This document shows, in pieces, positions 50,625 through 58,059 of a DNA stretch of 64,000 nt. The stretch covers positions 228,753 through 292,752 of the forward strand of contig CAXXSC010000003.1 in the NCBI GenBank assembly GCA_963668435.2, in the 5' to 3' direction. The stretch is from G963668435 sp963668435 (GTDB taxonomy: Bacteria > Latescibacterota > Latescibacteria > Latescibacterales > Latescibacteraceae). The position numbers were made by a program, and so were the translations under genes. The first letter of the stretch is position 1. Every line of letters begins with the position of its first letter. A model generated the notes under the pieces. That model had not been told where the DNA came from. It was given only the letters and a program-made list of their open reading frames with translations, and searched no databases.

Positions 50625-50661
50625 GCCGCCGAATACGGGAGCTTGACCGATATACGGCGGC
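50625..50661 (+). terminator. Stem-loop after fliD, probable terminator
   Basis: GCCGCCGAATA (50625-50635) pairs with TATACGGCGGC (50651-50661) with one mismatch and a 15-nt loop, followed by an imperfect T-rich stretch (TTGTTCTTTAT). A second small hairpin (50593-50607) lies just upstream. Confidence 0.55.
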
Positions 50662-50720
50662 TTGTTCTTTATCTCTCCCAACAGTTATTAAAGAATCTTA
50701 AAAAAAATAGCTTAACCGCC

Positions 50721-50747
50721 TAAAGAAACGGCGGATATTGACGATGT
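50721..50747 (+). promoter_or_regulatory. Sigma-28-like promoter for fliS
   Basis: TAAA (50721-50724), 15 nt, GACGATGT (50740-50747). The -35 and spacing match FliA promoters and the -10 matches 5 of 8 positions. It sits about 64 nt before fliS and after the fliD terminator, where a late promoter would be expected. Confidence 0.45.
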
Positions 50748-50810
50748 TAATTATAGAAGAGAGTTAGTACTGGAAGGAATGAGTTGCAATCTACAGTGGG
50801 AGAAAGAACA

Positions 50811-51236
50811 ATGTATAGTCAGGCATATGGAGCGTATCGGGATGCTCATGCAAATGAGCTTGATCAGGCTCACCTGATTCTCATGATGTACCGGGGAGCG
50901 GTCAATTTCCTCGATAAAGCTATTGAGGCAGGCAAAACAGACAAGGTTGTCATGAGCCACTATGTTTCCAAGGCCAAGAGTGTCGTGCTGGAATTGATGA
51001 TGTCACTCAATCTCGAGGATGGCGGCACAATGGGGGAGACATTGCTCGACATGTATCAGCGTCTGTTTAAAAAACTGAATGTTGCACACATGCGTGATGA
51101 TCGTTCGAGAATTATTGAGGTCAGGAATTCTCTCTCAGAACTCGAGGAAACCTGGCGGCGAGTTTTTGCAAGCGATGAGTACAAGAGTTTCAAAGAGAAT
51201 CCGGAGCAATTTAAACTCAAGCTGATGACACGGTAA
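50811..51236 (+). CDS. fliS: Flagellin export chaperone FliS
   Basis: FliS binds the C-terminal flagellin helix before export. The 141-residue helical protein from ATG 50811 (GGGAGAAAG site) has the FliS pattern: ELDQAHLILMMYRGAVNFLD, KAKSVVLELMMSLNLEDGGT, then LLDMYQRLFKKLNVAHMRDD. An in-frame TTG at 50784 lacks a ribosome site. The chaperone-like gene follows 5 nt later. Confidence 0.93.
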   Translation: MYSQAYGAYRDAHANELDQAHLILMMYRGAVNFLDKAIEAGKTDKVVMSHYVSKAKSVVLELMMSLNLEDGGTMGETLLDMYQRLFKKLNVAHMRDDRSRIIEVRNSLSELEETWRRVFASDEYKSFKENPEQFKLKLMTR

Positions 51237-51241
51237 ATACG

Positions 51242-51640
51242 ATGATAGCTGAACGCTTGAAAAATAAACTTCGTGAATGCATCCGGCTCCACGAGAACAT
51301 GAAAAGGCTTTTCCATGAGGAGAGCGGCTGCATAATCAACGATTCGCCTGAGGGAATGAGCGACCGAATCGGGAAATGTGATCTCCTTCAGATGCGGATA
51401 GCCAGGGCGAATCAGGAACTGACAGAGCTTTTCGATCGTTATTCCATGCAGAACGGCGGTCAGGCATCCGAAGAGATACGTAGTCTGTTTAAACAGCTTC
51501 GTCACAGTATTTTCAGTACGATAGGTATTGTAAACGAGACGTTTGACAGTGTAAAAATGGAAAAAACTCGTGTTTCAGGTAAGCTGAAAAACATGAGACG
51601 GGCTAAGGTAGCCATAAATGCTTATGCCAAAACGGGCTGA
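51242..51640 (+). CDS. FlgN/FliT-like helical flagellar chaperone
   Basis: A 132-residue, nearly all-helical protein directly after fliS, where fliT (the FliD chaperone) usually lies. Its build resembles the FlgN/FliT group: an N-terminal helix with LRECIRLHENMKRLFHEESG, a middle region with regularly spaced Leu/Arg, and a C-terminal helix with NETFDSVKMEKTRVSGKLKN and a basic end. Assignment is from size, secondary structure and context rather than clear motifs. Confidence 0.7.
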   Translation: MIAERLKNKLRECIRLHENMKRLFHEESGCIINDSPEGMSDRIGKCDLLQMRIARANQELTELFDRYSMQNGGQASEEIRSLFKQLRHSIFSTIGIVNETFDSVKMEKTRVSGKLKNMRRAKVAINAYAKTG

Positions 51641-51667
51641 AAAAGTGTTCCGTTGTGAGGTACGGCT

Positions 51668-52135
51668 ATGAAAATCCAAAACTTATTCTTTGGCGATAAC
51701 AATATCCGCAAGGCCGAGGATAGCAGGAGCAGTGGAAAGACAGCTGAGAAAAAAGCTGTATCCACTGACAGTACTTCTGTTTCCGGAGCTGACTATGTGC
51801 GGGAACAGGCAGGAAAAAGCAGTTATACTGTGGAACCCGAGGCCGCCCCGAGGATGGAACTGGTCAACCAGGTCAAGGAGCACATCCAAGGTGGGGCTTT
51901 CGATACCGAGTATCTGTTTAAGGTTGCCGAAAGTGTCGCCGAGTCACCAGTGGTGAAAGATGTGATTGAAGAGTCTGAAATGGCGGCACAGAATGGTGAT
52001 ATCGAGAATAGTGACAGGGTAGAGCAGACACGTTCACAGATCGCCAGTGGTTATTATGATAACCCGGTTGTGCTCGAACAAGTGGCGGAAAGCCTTATCA
52101 ATGCTTTGGGGCTTGATTTCATGACCAGTGAATAA
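51668..52135 (+). CDS. flgM: FlgM-like anti-sigma-28 protein with duplicated motif
   Basis: A 155-residue protein whose end matches FlgM: DRVEQTRSQIASGYYDNPVV, then LEQVAESLINAL (about 117-146), the helix-sGeY-helix pattern that binds sigma-28. A second, upstream copy of the same pattern is RMELVNQVKEHIQGGAFDTE with YLFKVAESV (about 62-90). The N-terminus is polar with a TDSTSVSG segment like FlgM. Typical FlgM is 80-100 residues, so this looks like a tandem duplication. It ends the late unit, before a terminator. Confidence 0.75.
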   Translation: MKIQNLFFGDNNIRKAEDSRSSGKTAEKKAVSTDSTSVSGADYVREQAGKSSYTVEPEAAPRMELVNQVKEHIQGGAFDTEYLFKVAESVAESPVVKDVIEESEMAAQNGDIENSDRVEQTRSQIASGYYDNPVVLEQVAESLINALGLDFMTSE

Positions 52136-52196
52136 CGTAGGGCTGTTTCCTGTTCCTGTTGTATTAGTTAGTATAGAATCCGGCTTAAGAGTTTGA

Positions 52197-52400
52197 TTAT
52201 GAGCCGCATCTGATGCTGTAGTTAGTTGCGGCTTTTTCGTTGTTTACAGATATCAAACGCCTGCCTCTCATGCACTGGATTTTAAACGCCGGGTCATTGA
52301 ATCCGTGAGAATTGCAAAGGCCGTGTCCTTCGATGAGATGCCGTTTCAGGTTTTCCATCGACTGCGACAGGGCTTTTATTTTATTATCCATGCATTCCAT
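52197..52400 (-). CDS. Small Cys/His-containing protein of unknown function
   Basis: A 67-residue minus-strand ORF with codon choice like its neighbours and an AAGGAA site upstream of ATG 52400. The sequence has four Cys and three His (KRHLIEGHGLCNSHGFNDPA, then FKIQCMRGRRLISV). The helix-GHG...NDP layout vaguely recalls small Spo0E-like proteins but lacks their SQELD motif. Its 3' end overlaps the terminator of the flagellar unit, which lowers confidence. Confidence 0.4.
   Translation of the reverse strand: MECMDNKIKALSQSMENLKRHLIEGHGLCNSHGFNDPAFKIQCMRGRRLISVNNEKAATNYSIRCGS
52202..52237 (+). terminator. Terminator of the late flagellar unit
   Basis: AGCCGCA (52202-52208) pairs with TGCGGCT (52227-52233) across an 18-nt loop, followed by a five-T run. 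It closes the fliS-to-flgM unit and marks the end of the flagellar cluster. Confidence 0.7.
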
Positions 52401-52513
52401 GATAAACCGTTTCCTTGATAGGGTGACAAATTCTTTCCAGTGAGGAGCTTTCCTGCTATATTGGACGAGGGAAGACCCGACTTTCTTTCATTGTTTTATC
52501 AGGAGCCGGAGCT

Positions 52514-53827
52514 GTGGACACAAATCGCAAACATGCCGAATACATTGTGAGGACACTGCGGTCAGCCGGCCACCGCGCCTATATCGCCGGGGGCGCGGTC
52601 CGTGATATGCTGCTTGGTATAGCGCCGAAAGACTACGATATCGCCACCAGCGCTTCATCCGCCGAGGTTGCTGCGCTTTTCGACAGGGTAGAGCCTGTCG
52701 GTGCCGCATTCGGAGTTTCCTTGGTAATGATCGATTCAGTGCCGTTTGAGGTTGCCCGGTTCAGGAAAGAGTCGGACTATAACGACGGCAGACGGCCCTC
52801 CAGGGTTGAGCCTGCCAGCGAATACGAGGATGTCCTGCGGCGTGATTTCACCATCAACGCCATGCTTCTGGATCCGGAGAGCGGTGATGTGATAGATACT
52901 GTCGGGGGACGAAAGGATCTCGATGCGGGTATCATCAGGGCTGTCGGCGATCCCCGTCAGCGTTTCAGTGAAGACCGTCTGCGCATAATGAGGGCGATCA
53001 GATTCGCGGCGCGGTTTGATTTCGAAATAGAGCCGGAGACTTTTGCGGCTATAAAAGAGACTGCGGCCGGTATTAAAGCCATCAGCCCGGAACGAATCGG
53101 CATGGAGTTGGGGGCTGTTTTTTCAGGCATGAATGCGGATCGGGGGCTTACCCTTCTCGATGACAGCGGCCTGCTTAATATCCTATTACCCGAGGTTGCC
53201 GCATTGAAAGGTGTTGCGCAGCCGGAAAATTTTCATCCGGAAGGTGATGTTTTCGAACATACACGCCTGATGCTCAAGCACTATAAGGGCAGTTCGCCGA
53301 CACTGGGGTTCGCCATCCTTCTGCACGATACGGGCAAGCCGGAGACAATGACAGTATCGGACAGGATACGTTTCAACGGCCATGAGAGCGCGGGGGCTGT
53401 AATTGCACGGTATGTTCTCCGGCGGCTGAAACAGTCAAAGGCTGTGATTGACAGGGTTGCCATGCTGGTGAAAAATCACATGCGTTTCATTCCGGCACGC
53501 GAAATGCGGGACGCTACTTTCAGACGTTTTATTGCGATGGAGGGATTCGACGAGCTTCTGGAGCTGTTCAGACTTGACACTATTGCCAGTCACGGTGATT
53601 TGACCCTGTATAATTTCGTGCTGTCCAGGATGGAAGAAACAGGGCGGGAGTTCCCTATGCCTTTACTCGACGGAAACGATCTCAAGGACCTCGGTTATGA
53701 ACCGGGACCTGATTTCAGTAAAATGCTGCATGAGCTTGCCGATGCCCAGCTGGAGGGGTATGTGCGGGACAGGGGAGAGGCCGAGGCATGGCTTCTCAGA
53801 AAATATCCGCTGAAGCCGTCTCCCTGA
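52514..53827 (+). CDS. CCA tRNA nucleotidyltransferase / poly(A) polymerase family protein with HD domain
   Basis: A 437-residue class II nucleotidyltransferase that adds CCA (or A) to RNA 3' ends. The head domain has YIAGGAVRDMLLG (about 23-35) and the metal-binding D40-Y-D42 pair in KDYDIATSAS, followed by RRDFTINAM and FSEDRLRIMRAIRFAARFDF (the RNA/ATP-binding block). The C-terminal HD domain contains EHTRLML, ILLHDTGKPE (about 268-277) and NGHESAG. GTG 52514 has an AGGAG site 8 nt upstream. The 3' end overlaps the converging M23-like gene by 32 nt. Confidence 0.92.
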   Translation: MDTNRKHAEYIVRTLRSAGHRAYIAGGAVRDMLLGIAPKDYDIATSASSAEVAALFDRVEPVGAAFGVSLVMIDSVPFEVARFRKESDYNDGRRPSRVEPASEYEDVLRRDFTINAMLLDPESGDVIDTVGGRKDLDAGIIRAVGDPRQRFSEDRLRIMRAIRFAARFDFEIEPETFAAIKETAAGIKAISPERIGMELGAVFSGMNADRGLTLLDDSGLLNILLPEVAALKGVAQPENFHPEGDVFEHTRLMLKHYKGSSPTLGFAILLHDTGKPETMTVSDRIRFNGHESAGAVIARYVLRRLKQSKAVIDRVAMLVKNHMRFIPAREMRDATFRRFIAMEGFDELLELFRLDTIASHGDLTLYNFVLSRMEETGREFPMPLLDGNDLKDLGYEPGPDFSKMLHELADAQLEGYVRDRGEAEAWLLRKYPLKPSP

Positions 53828-54743
53828 AATCGTATGCGAAGAAATAGTCGACCGGATTGACCGGAATTCCGTGGTGGAAAACGGAATACATAATGTGCGA
53901 GGGGGTCGTGTCGATATTTATTCCAGTTCTTCCGATGGAGCCGATAATCTCGCCGCGTTTGATGGCCTGCCCCCGTTTCAGCGTTATCTTTTCTTTCATC
54001 TGCGCCGGTGTCTGAAGGTGGGCGTATCTGGTTTTATAGCCGTTCTGGTGGTCGATCACAACATACTGGCCCAGCTCTTTATTGAAACGGCTTTCCTCGA
54101 TGGTTCCATCCGCTGTGGCAAGGACAGGTGTGCCCTCGTCCCATGTAATGTCAATGCCGGAATGAGACTGTATCGAGGAGCCTGGTGCTCTCGCACTGGA
54201 ACGTCCGAACTCTTTCGTAATGGTGCCTTCCGCCGGGCGGATGCTCGGAACTCCCTTCATGAACGTGTCGTTTTCCAGGCAAGAATCGAAGAGCGTGCTG
54301 TAATTATGCTCGAATGCTTCGCTTTCCCGATCCATCCGAGATATGACCGCGAGCACCCGTTCCGTGATCATCACACCCTCACCACTTCTCAGCATTGACT
54401 CGAGACCGCCGAACTGCTGAAGGTCCATTTCAGATATTCCAGATTCTCTGATAATTGTTGCGTTGGTGGATTCCAGCTCGGCGATCCTTGTGTTGAGAAT
54501 CGTGAGCGATGAATCGAAACGGGAGACCTGTTTTTCGAGTATGTTGTTTTTCTCATGGAGTTCAACAGTTTTCGATCTGAGGTAGTCTTTGCTCTTGAAG
54601 CCGAGTATGTAGAATATCATGATGCCAATGGCCACGATAAGGAATGATATCAGTCCGTAGATGACAGCACGGTGCACCCGGAACTGCTTGACATGCTCCT
54701 GGGAGTGAGGAATGAGGACAAATGTAAGTTGTTTCCAGCCCAT
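53796..54743 (-). CDS. M23-type peptidase-like protein with altered metal motif
   Basis: A 315-residue membrane-anchored protein: one N-terminal membrane helix (about 28-48), a coiled coil (about 60-105) and a C-terminal LytM/M23 domain (about 195-300). The first metal motif HSGIDI and the YAHLQ histidine are present, but the usual HxH motif reads HIM, so one zinc ligand is replaced by Met. It may be non-catalytic, like EnvC-type activators. I choose ATG 54743 as it matches relatives that start just before LTFVLIPHS; TTG 54758 is an alternative. Neither has a strong ribosome site. Confidence 0.88.
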   Translation of the reverse strand: MGWKQLTFVLIPHSQEHVKQFRVHRAVIYGLISFLIVAIGIMIFYILGFKSKDYLRSKTVELHEKNNILEKQVSRFDSSLTILNTRIAELESTNATIIRESGISEMDLQQFGGLESMLRSGEGVMITERVLAVISRMDRESEAFEHNYSTLFDSCLENDTFMKGVPSIRPAEGTITKEFGRSSARAPGSSIQSHSGIDITWDEGTPVLATADGTIEESRFNKELGQYVVIDHQNGYKTRYAHLQTPAQMKEKITLKRGQAIKRGEIIGSIGRTGINIDTTPSHIMYSVFHHGIPVNPVDYFFAYDFRETASADIF

Positions 54744-54814
54744 AAGATCAAAGTTCAACGCTTAAGGTTCAAGGGAAAAGAAAGACAATTCAAGATTCAA
54801 AATGATAAATAAAA

Positions 54815-54913
54815 CAGCCACAGAGATCACAGAAAATACAGAGAATAGTATAGTAAAATACTGCGTGTAATCCTATTAATTATTCCCTCTATGATCTGTG
54901 TCCTCTGTGGCTG
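54815..54913. repeat. Inverted CAGCCACAGAG repeat between the M23-like gene and rpoD
   Basis: Perfect 11-bp inverted arms at 54815-54825 and 54903-54913 flank about 77 nt of AT-rich DNA, and both arms continue as imperfect ACAGAG-like units. The element is non-coding and its flanks are low-complexity. It looks like a small dispersed intergenic repeat, but only one copy is in the window. Confidence 0.6.
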
Positions 54914-54943
54914 ACATTTTTTCCTGCTGACGGCTGAATCCGG

Positions 54944-55801
54944 CTACTGCAAATACGGTTTCAGCGGTTTGGAGCGTGAGGCGTGCCTCAGGCGCTTGAT
55001 GGCCTTTTCCTTGATTTGGCGCACTCGCTCGCGTGTCAGCTTGAATTTCAGGCCGATCTCTTCGAGGGTGAGCGAATGATCGCGGTTGATACCGAAATAG
55101 AGGCTGATCACCTCCGCCTCTCGATCGGTCAGTGTCGACAGCGCTTTTTCGATCTCCTTCTTGAGTGAGTCCTTGAGGAGTTTCGAGTCCGGCGAGGGCT
55201 GGAACTTGTCCTCAAGCACATCGAGAAGGCGGTTGTCCTCACCGTCGTTAAACGGCGCGTCGAGTGAAAGGTGCCGCGAAGAGATTTTCAGGGTGTCCAT
55301 GACCTCGTAAGGGCTCATTTCGAGCTCGTCAGCAATCTCGTTTGCCGAGGGTTCACGGCCGAACTCCTGCTCGAGTCCACTCGAGGTTTTGCCGATTTTG
55401 TGCAGCGCACCCACACGATTAAGCGGTAACCTGACAATCCTAGATTGCTCGGCCAGGGCCTGAAGGATAGCCTGACGGATCCACCAGACCGCATAGGAAA
55501 TGAACTTGAATCCCTTGGTCTCGTCGAAACGCTTGGCAGCCTTGATCAGGCCGAGGTTTCCCTCGTTGATGAGATCGCCTAATGAGAGCCCCTGATTCTG
55601 GTACTGTTTCGCGACACTGACTACGAATCTGAGATTGGCTTTTGTGAGCTTCTCAAGGGCATCCTGCGAACCCTTCTTGATCTCCTGCGCCAGTCTCACT
55701 TCGTCTTCCGAGGTGAGAAGTTCGACCTCGCCGATCTCCTGAAGATATCGGTCGAGAGACTGGTCCTCACGGGTGTACGGTCTTTTCGCGAGTTTGGACA
55801 C
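54944..55801 (-). CDS. rpoD: Primary sigma factor RpoD/SigA, short FCB type
   Basis: The housekeeping sigma factor. The 285 residues comprise regions 1.2 to 4 with no region 1.1: SLDRYLQEIGEVELLTSEDE, ANLRFVVSVAKQYQNQGLSL, the -10-recognising FISYAVWWIRQAILQALAEQ and the -35-binding LTRERVRQIKEKAIKRLRHA. This length and sequence style match Bacteroidota-type RpoD. GTG 55801 follows AAAGGAG. It lies 31 nt after htrA on the same strand and may be co-transcribed with it. Confidence 0.96.
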   Translation of the reverse strand: MSKLAKRPYTREDQSLDRYLQEIGEVELLTSEDEVRLAQEIKKGSQDALEKLTKANLRFVVSVAKQYQNQGLSLGDLINEGNLGLIKAAKRFDETKGFKFISYAVWWIRQAILQALAEQSRIVRLPLNRVGALHKIGKTSSGLEQEFGREPSANEIADELEMSPYEVMDTLKISSRHLSLDAPFNDGEDNRLLDVLEDKFQPSPDSKLLKDSLKKEIEKALSTLTDREAEVISLYFGINRDHSLTLEEIGLKFKLTRERVRQIKEKAIKRLRHASRSKPLKPYLQ

Positions 55802-55832
55802 CTGTGCCGCTCCTTTTAATAAGGTCTATGAA

Positions 55833-57329
55833 TTATTTATATTTTACCGCTACATAGCCGCGTCTCACCTGGCCGTTGGGCAGTTTGCGCAGACGATAGA
55901 TGAGAATGGGCTTTCTGGAATCTTTGAATTCTTCTTTGAGCTTATTGAAATCACCGATGTTATCCGTCGGTTCATTGTTTATCTCGATAATGACATCGCC
56001 AACCTCGAGTGAGGTGTCCTCTGCCGGGCTACCGTCCTCGATGCCGAGAATCACGACGCCATCGTCGATATCGTCGAGGTTGTACTGACCGCGAAGGTTA
56101 TCGGTGATATTTCCGACATTGATACCGCGCCATGAGGTCGAACCTTCTGTGCCGCCGCCTGCGGATACTGTTTTTATGTAATCGTCACGGTCTGCGAGAG
56201 TCAGATCAACCGTTTTGGTCTTGCCGTTGCGAATGTAGCGTATCTTGATCTCGTCGCCGGGCTTGTAGTCAGCGATACGGAAGAGGAAATCGTTATAATC
56301 CTTGATCTTGCGGCCATCCACATGAGTGATGACATCACCGTGCTTGAGACCGGCCTTTTCGGCGGGGAAACCATCTCTGACCTCTTCGACCAGGATGCCT
56401 TCACGCGAAGGAAGGTCCATGGATTCCTGGAAATCAGCGGTGATATCGTTGCCGCCAAGCCCGACAAATCCACGTTTGACAGTACCACTCTTGATCAGGT
56501 CAGAAGAAATCTTTTTCGCAAGATTTATAGGAATGGCAAAACCGATACCTGCGTTGGTCGCCGTATACATGTTGTTGATGCCGACTATTTTTCCATTGAT
56601 ATCGGCAAGCGCGCCGCCTGAGTTGCCGGGATTTATCTGGGCGTCGGTCTGGATGAAATCCATGTAGGTGAGCTTATCGGCCCCACGTGGTTTCATCAAC
56701 GCGTTCGAGCGGTGAATGGCGCTGATCACACCGACCGTGATAGTACGTTCGAGGCCGAGCGGGTTGCCGACCGCGATGGCATAATCGCCCGGTGTCAGCG
56801 AATCTGAATCGCCCAGTTCCGCAATATAATTTGCAGGCAGCTTGTCGCCGTTGAGGTCGAGCTTTATGACCGCGAGGTCTGTCTGCGGGTCGCGCCCGAC
56901 AAGTTCGGCATCATATTGCTCATCATTGTTCAACGTAACCACGATCTTTTCCGCCACTGTCTCATCAGGGCTTTCAATCACGTGGTTGTTGGTAATGATG
57001 TGGCCTTCCTTGTCGATGATCACGCCGGAGCCCATGCCTTCATAGGGACGTGTTCCGCCCTGGTTTTGCATCTGCTGCTGCGGGACGAGCCACGGCCAGG
57101 GCATGTTGCGCTGACTGACACGCTGTTCGACCTCGCCTTTGACATCAATGAGGACTACGGAAGGCGAAACTTTCTGGTACACCTTCGCAAACGGACTTTC
57201 CATCTGCCCGTTATTGATAGTAACCGGAAGCTGTGCGTAACTTTCTATGGGTAGTATTGCCGCTGAAAAGGTGAGAAAAACGGCAAAAAGGGCACGACAA
57301 AGCCTGGGGTTCGCTAAAGTTGTTTTCAT
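55833..57329 (-). CDS. degP: Periplasmic serine protease HtrA/DegP
   Basis: A heat-shock-type periplasmic protease/chaperone. The 498 residues contain a signal peptide (cleavage near SYA/QLPV), the trypsin-like domain with catalytic triad H116 (TNNHVI), D151 (PQTDLAVI) and S237 (NPGNSGGA), then two PDZ domains (about 310-385 and 405-490). All catalytic residues are intact. An AAGGAGG site and a strong sigma-70-type promoter lie upstream. rpoD follows downstream. Confidence 0.96.
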   Translation of the reverse strand: MKTTLANPRLCRALFAVFLTFSAAILPIESYAQLPVTINNGQMESPFAKVYQKVSPSVVLIDVKGEVEQRVSQRNMPWPWLVPQQQMQNQGGTRPYEGMGSGVIIDKEGHIITNNHVIESPDETVAEKIVVTLNNDEQYDAELVGRDPQTDLAVIKLDLNGDKLPANYIAELGDSDSLTPGDYAIAVGNPLGLERTITVGVISAIHRSNALMKPRGADKLTYMDFIQTDAQINPGNSGGALADINGKIVGINNMYTATNAGIGFAIPINLAKKISSDLIKSGTVKRGFVGLGGNDITADFQESMDLPSREGILVEEVRDGFPAEKAGLKHGDVITHVDGRKIKDYNDFLFRIADYKPGDEIKIRYIRNGKTKTVDLTLADRDDYIKTVSAGGGTEGSTSWRGINVGNITDNLRGQYNLDDIDDGVVILGIEDGSPAEDTSLEVGDVIIEINNEPTDNIGDFNKLKEEFKDSRKPILIYRLRKLPNGQVRRGYVAVKYK

Positions 57330-57359
57330 AATGAACCAACCTCCTTACAGTAAACTTTT

Positions 57360-57388
57360 AATATAAGAAAATTGCGGTGACATGTCAA
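57360..57388 (-). promoter_or_regulatory. Strong sigma-70-type promoter for htrA
   Basis: On the minus strand TTGACA (complement of 57383-57388) and TATATT (complement of 57360-57365) are separated by exactly 17 nt, about 30 nt before the htrA start. Because rpoD lies just downstream of htrA, this promoter may also feed rpoD. Confidence 0.8.
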
Positions 57389-57534
57389 GGCATGCACCCG
57401 AACACTTTAGCGGTATTTTTCAGTCTTTGCCCTTTCTTTTCAATTGTGTGAGCGCGCTGCTTTCAATCGTGCATGTGCAGGTTTGCTTCCTGCTCTCGTT
57501 CTCTTAAACCACTAACTTTGAAAATGGTTCCAAC

Positions 57535-57584
57535 TGATACCAGCCGAAAATCAATTTTTATTGATTTTTTTCCGGCTGGTATCA
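57535..57584. terminator. Long palindrome downstream of the coiled-coil gene
   Basis: Perfect 12-bp arms (57535-57546 and 57573-57584) enclose a second AT-rich inverted stretch, giving a 50-nt stem-loop. It lies just past the end of the minus-strand coiled-coil gene, where a terminator is expected, although no long U-tract follows outside the stem. Confidence 0.6.
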
Positions 57585-57607
57585 TCGTTATAAATCACCG
57601 CTTATTA

Positions 57608-57964
57608 TTATTCTTTTTCTTCTATGGATTCTTCTGTTTCAGGCTCTTCGACAGTTTCCGCCTCAGCCGGTTTTTTCAGATTCTCCAGTTCGGCCTCTTT
57701 TGTCTGAAGCTCTTCCTCGAGTTCCTTCAAGGTTTCGACCAGCGCATCGACTTCTTCCGATTTCAGAACCTTTGCGCTCTGGCCCTCTTTGATAGCTTCG
57801 TAGACAACACCGCCGAGTTCGCTGAAATTCTTGGAGATTTTACGTTTGACCGCGACTGTGTCCAGTTTGGCTTTTCCCAGCTTGGTATACTCTTCGGTTT
57901 TTTCGGCGGCAGTTGCAACCCCGTCAGCCACCGATTTCCTGATTTTTTCCCAGAGCTTTTCCAT
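57608..57964 (-). CDS. Coiled-coil protein of unknown function
   Basis: A 118-residue soluble protein starting MEKLWEKIRKSVADGVATAA with a good GGAGGCAG site. It is helical throughout, with a first helix pair (about 1-70, including AVKRKISKNFSELGGVVYEA), a Glu/Leu coiled coil (about 75-97) and a very acidic tail (EEPETEESIEEKE). It resembles the small apolipoprotein-like coiled-coil proteins common in FCB bacteria, of unknown role. No signal or membrane helix is seen. Confidence 0.82.
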   Translation of the reverse strand: MEKLWEKIRKSVADGVATAAEKTEEYTKLGKAKLDTVAVKRKISKNFSELGGVVYEAIKEGQSAKVLKSEEVDALVETLKELEEELQTKEAELENLKKPAEAETVEEPETEESIEEKE

Positions 57965-58059
57965 TGTCTGCCTCCTTACAATGTGAGATGGGTATTGGGT
58001 GTTTGATGCAGATTAAATGTCTATTATCTCAATGATACGGTTTCTGTCCGTAATTGCTT

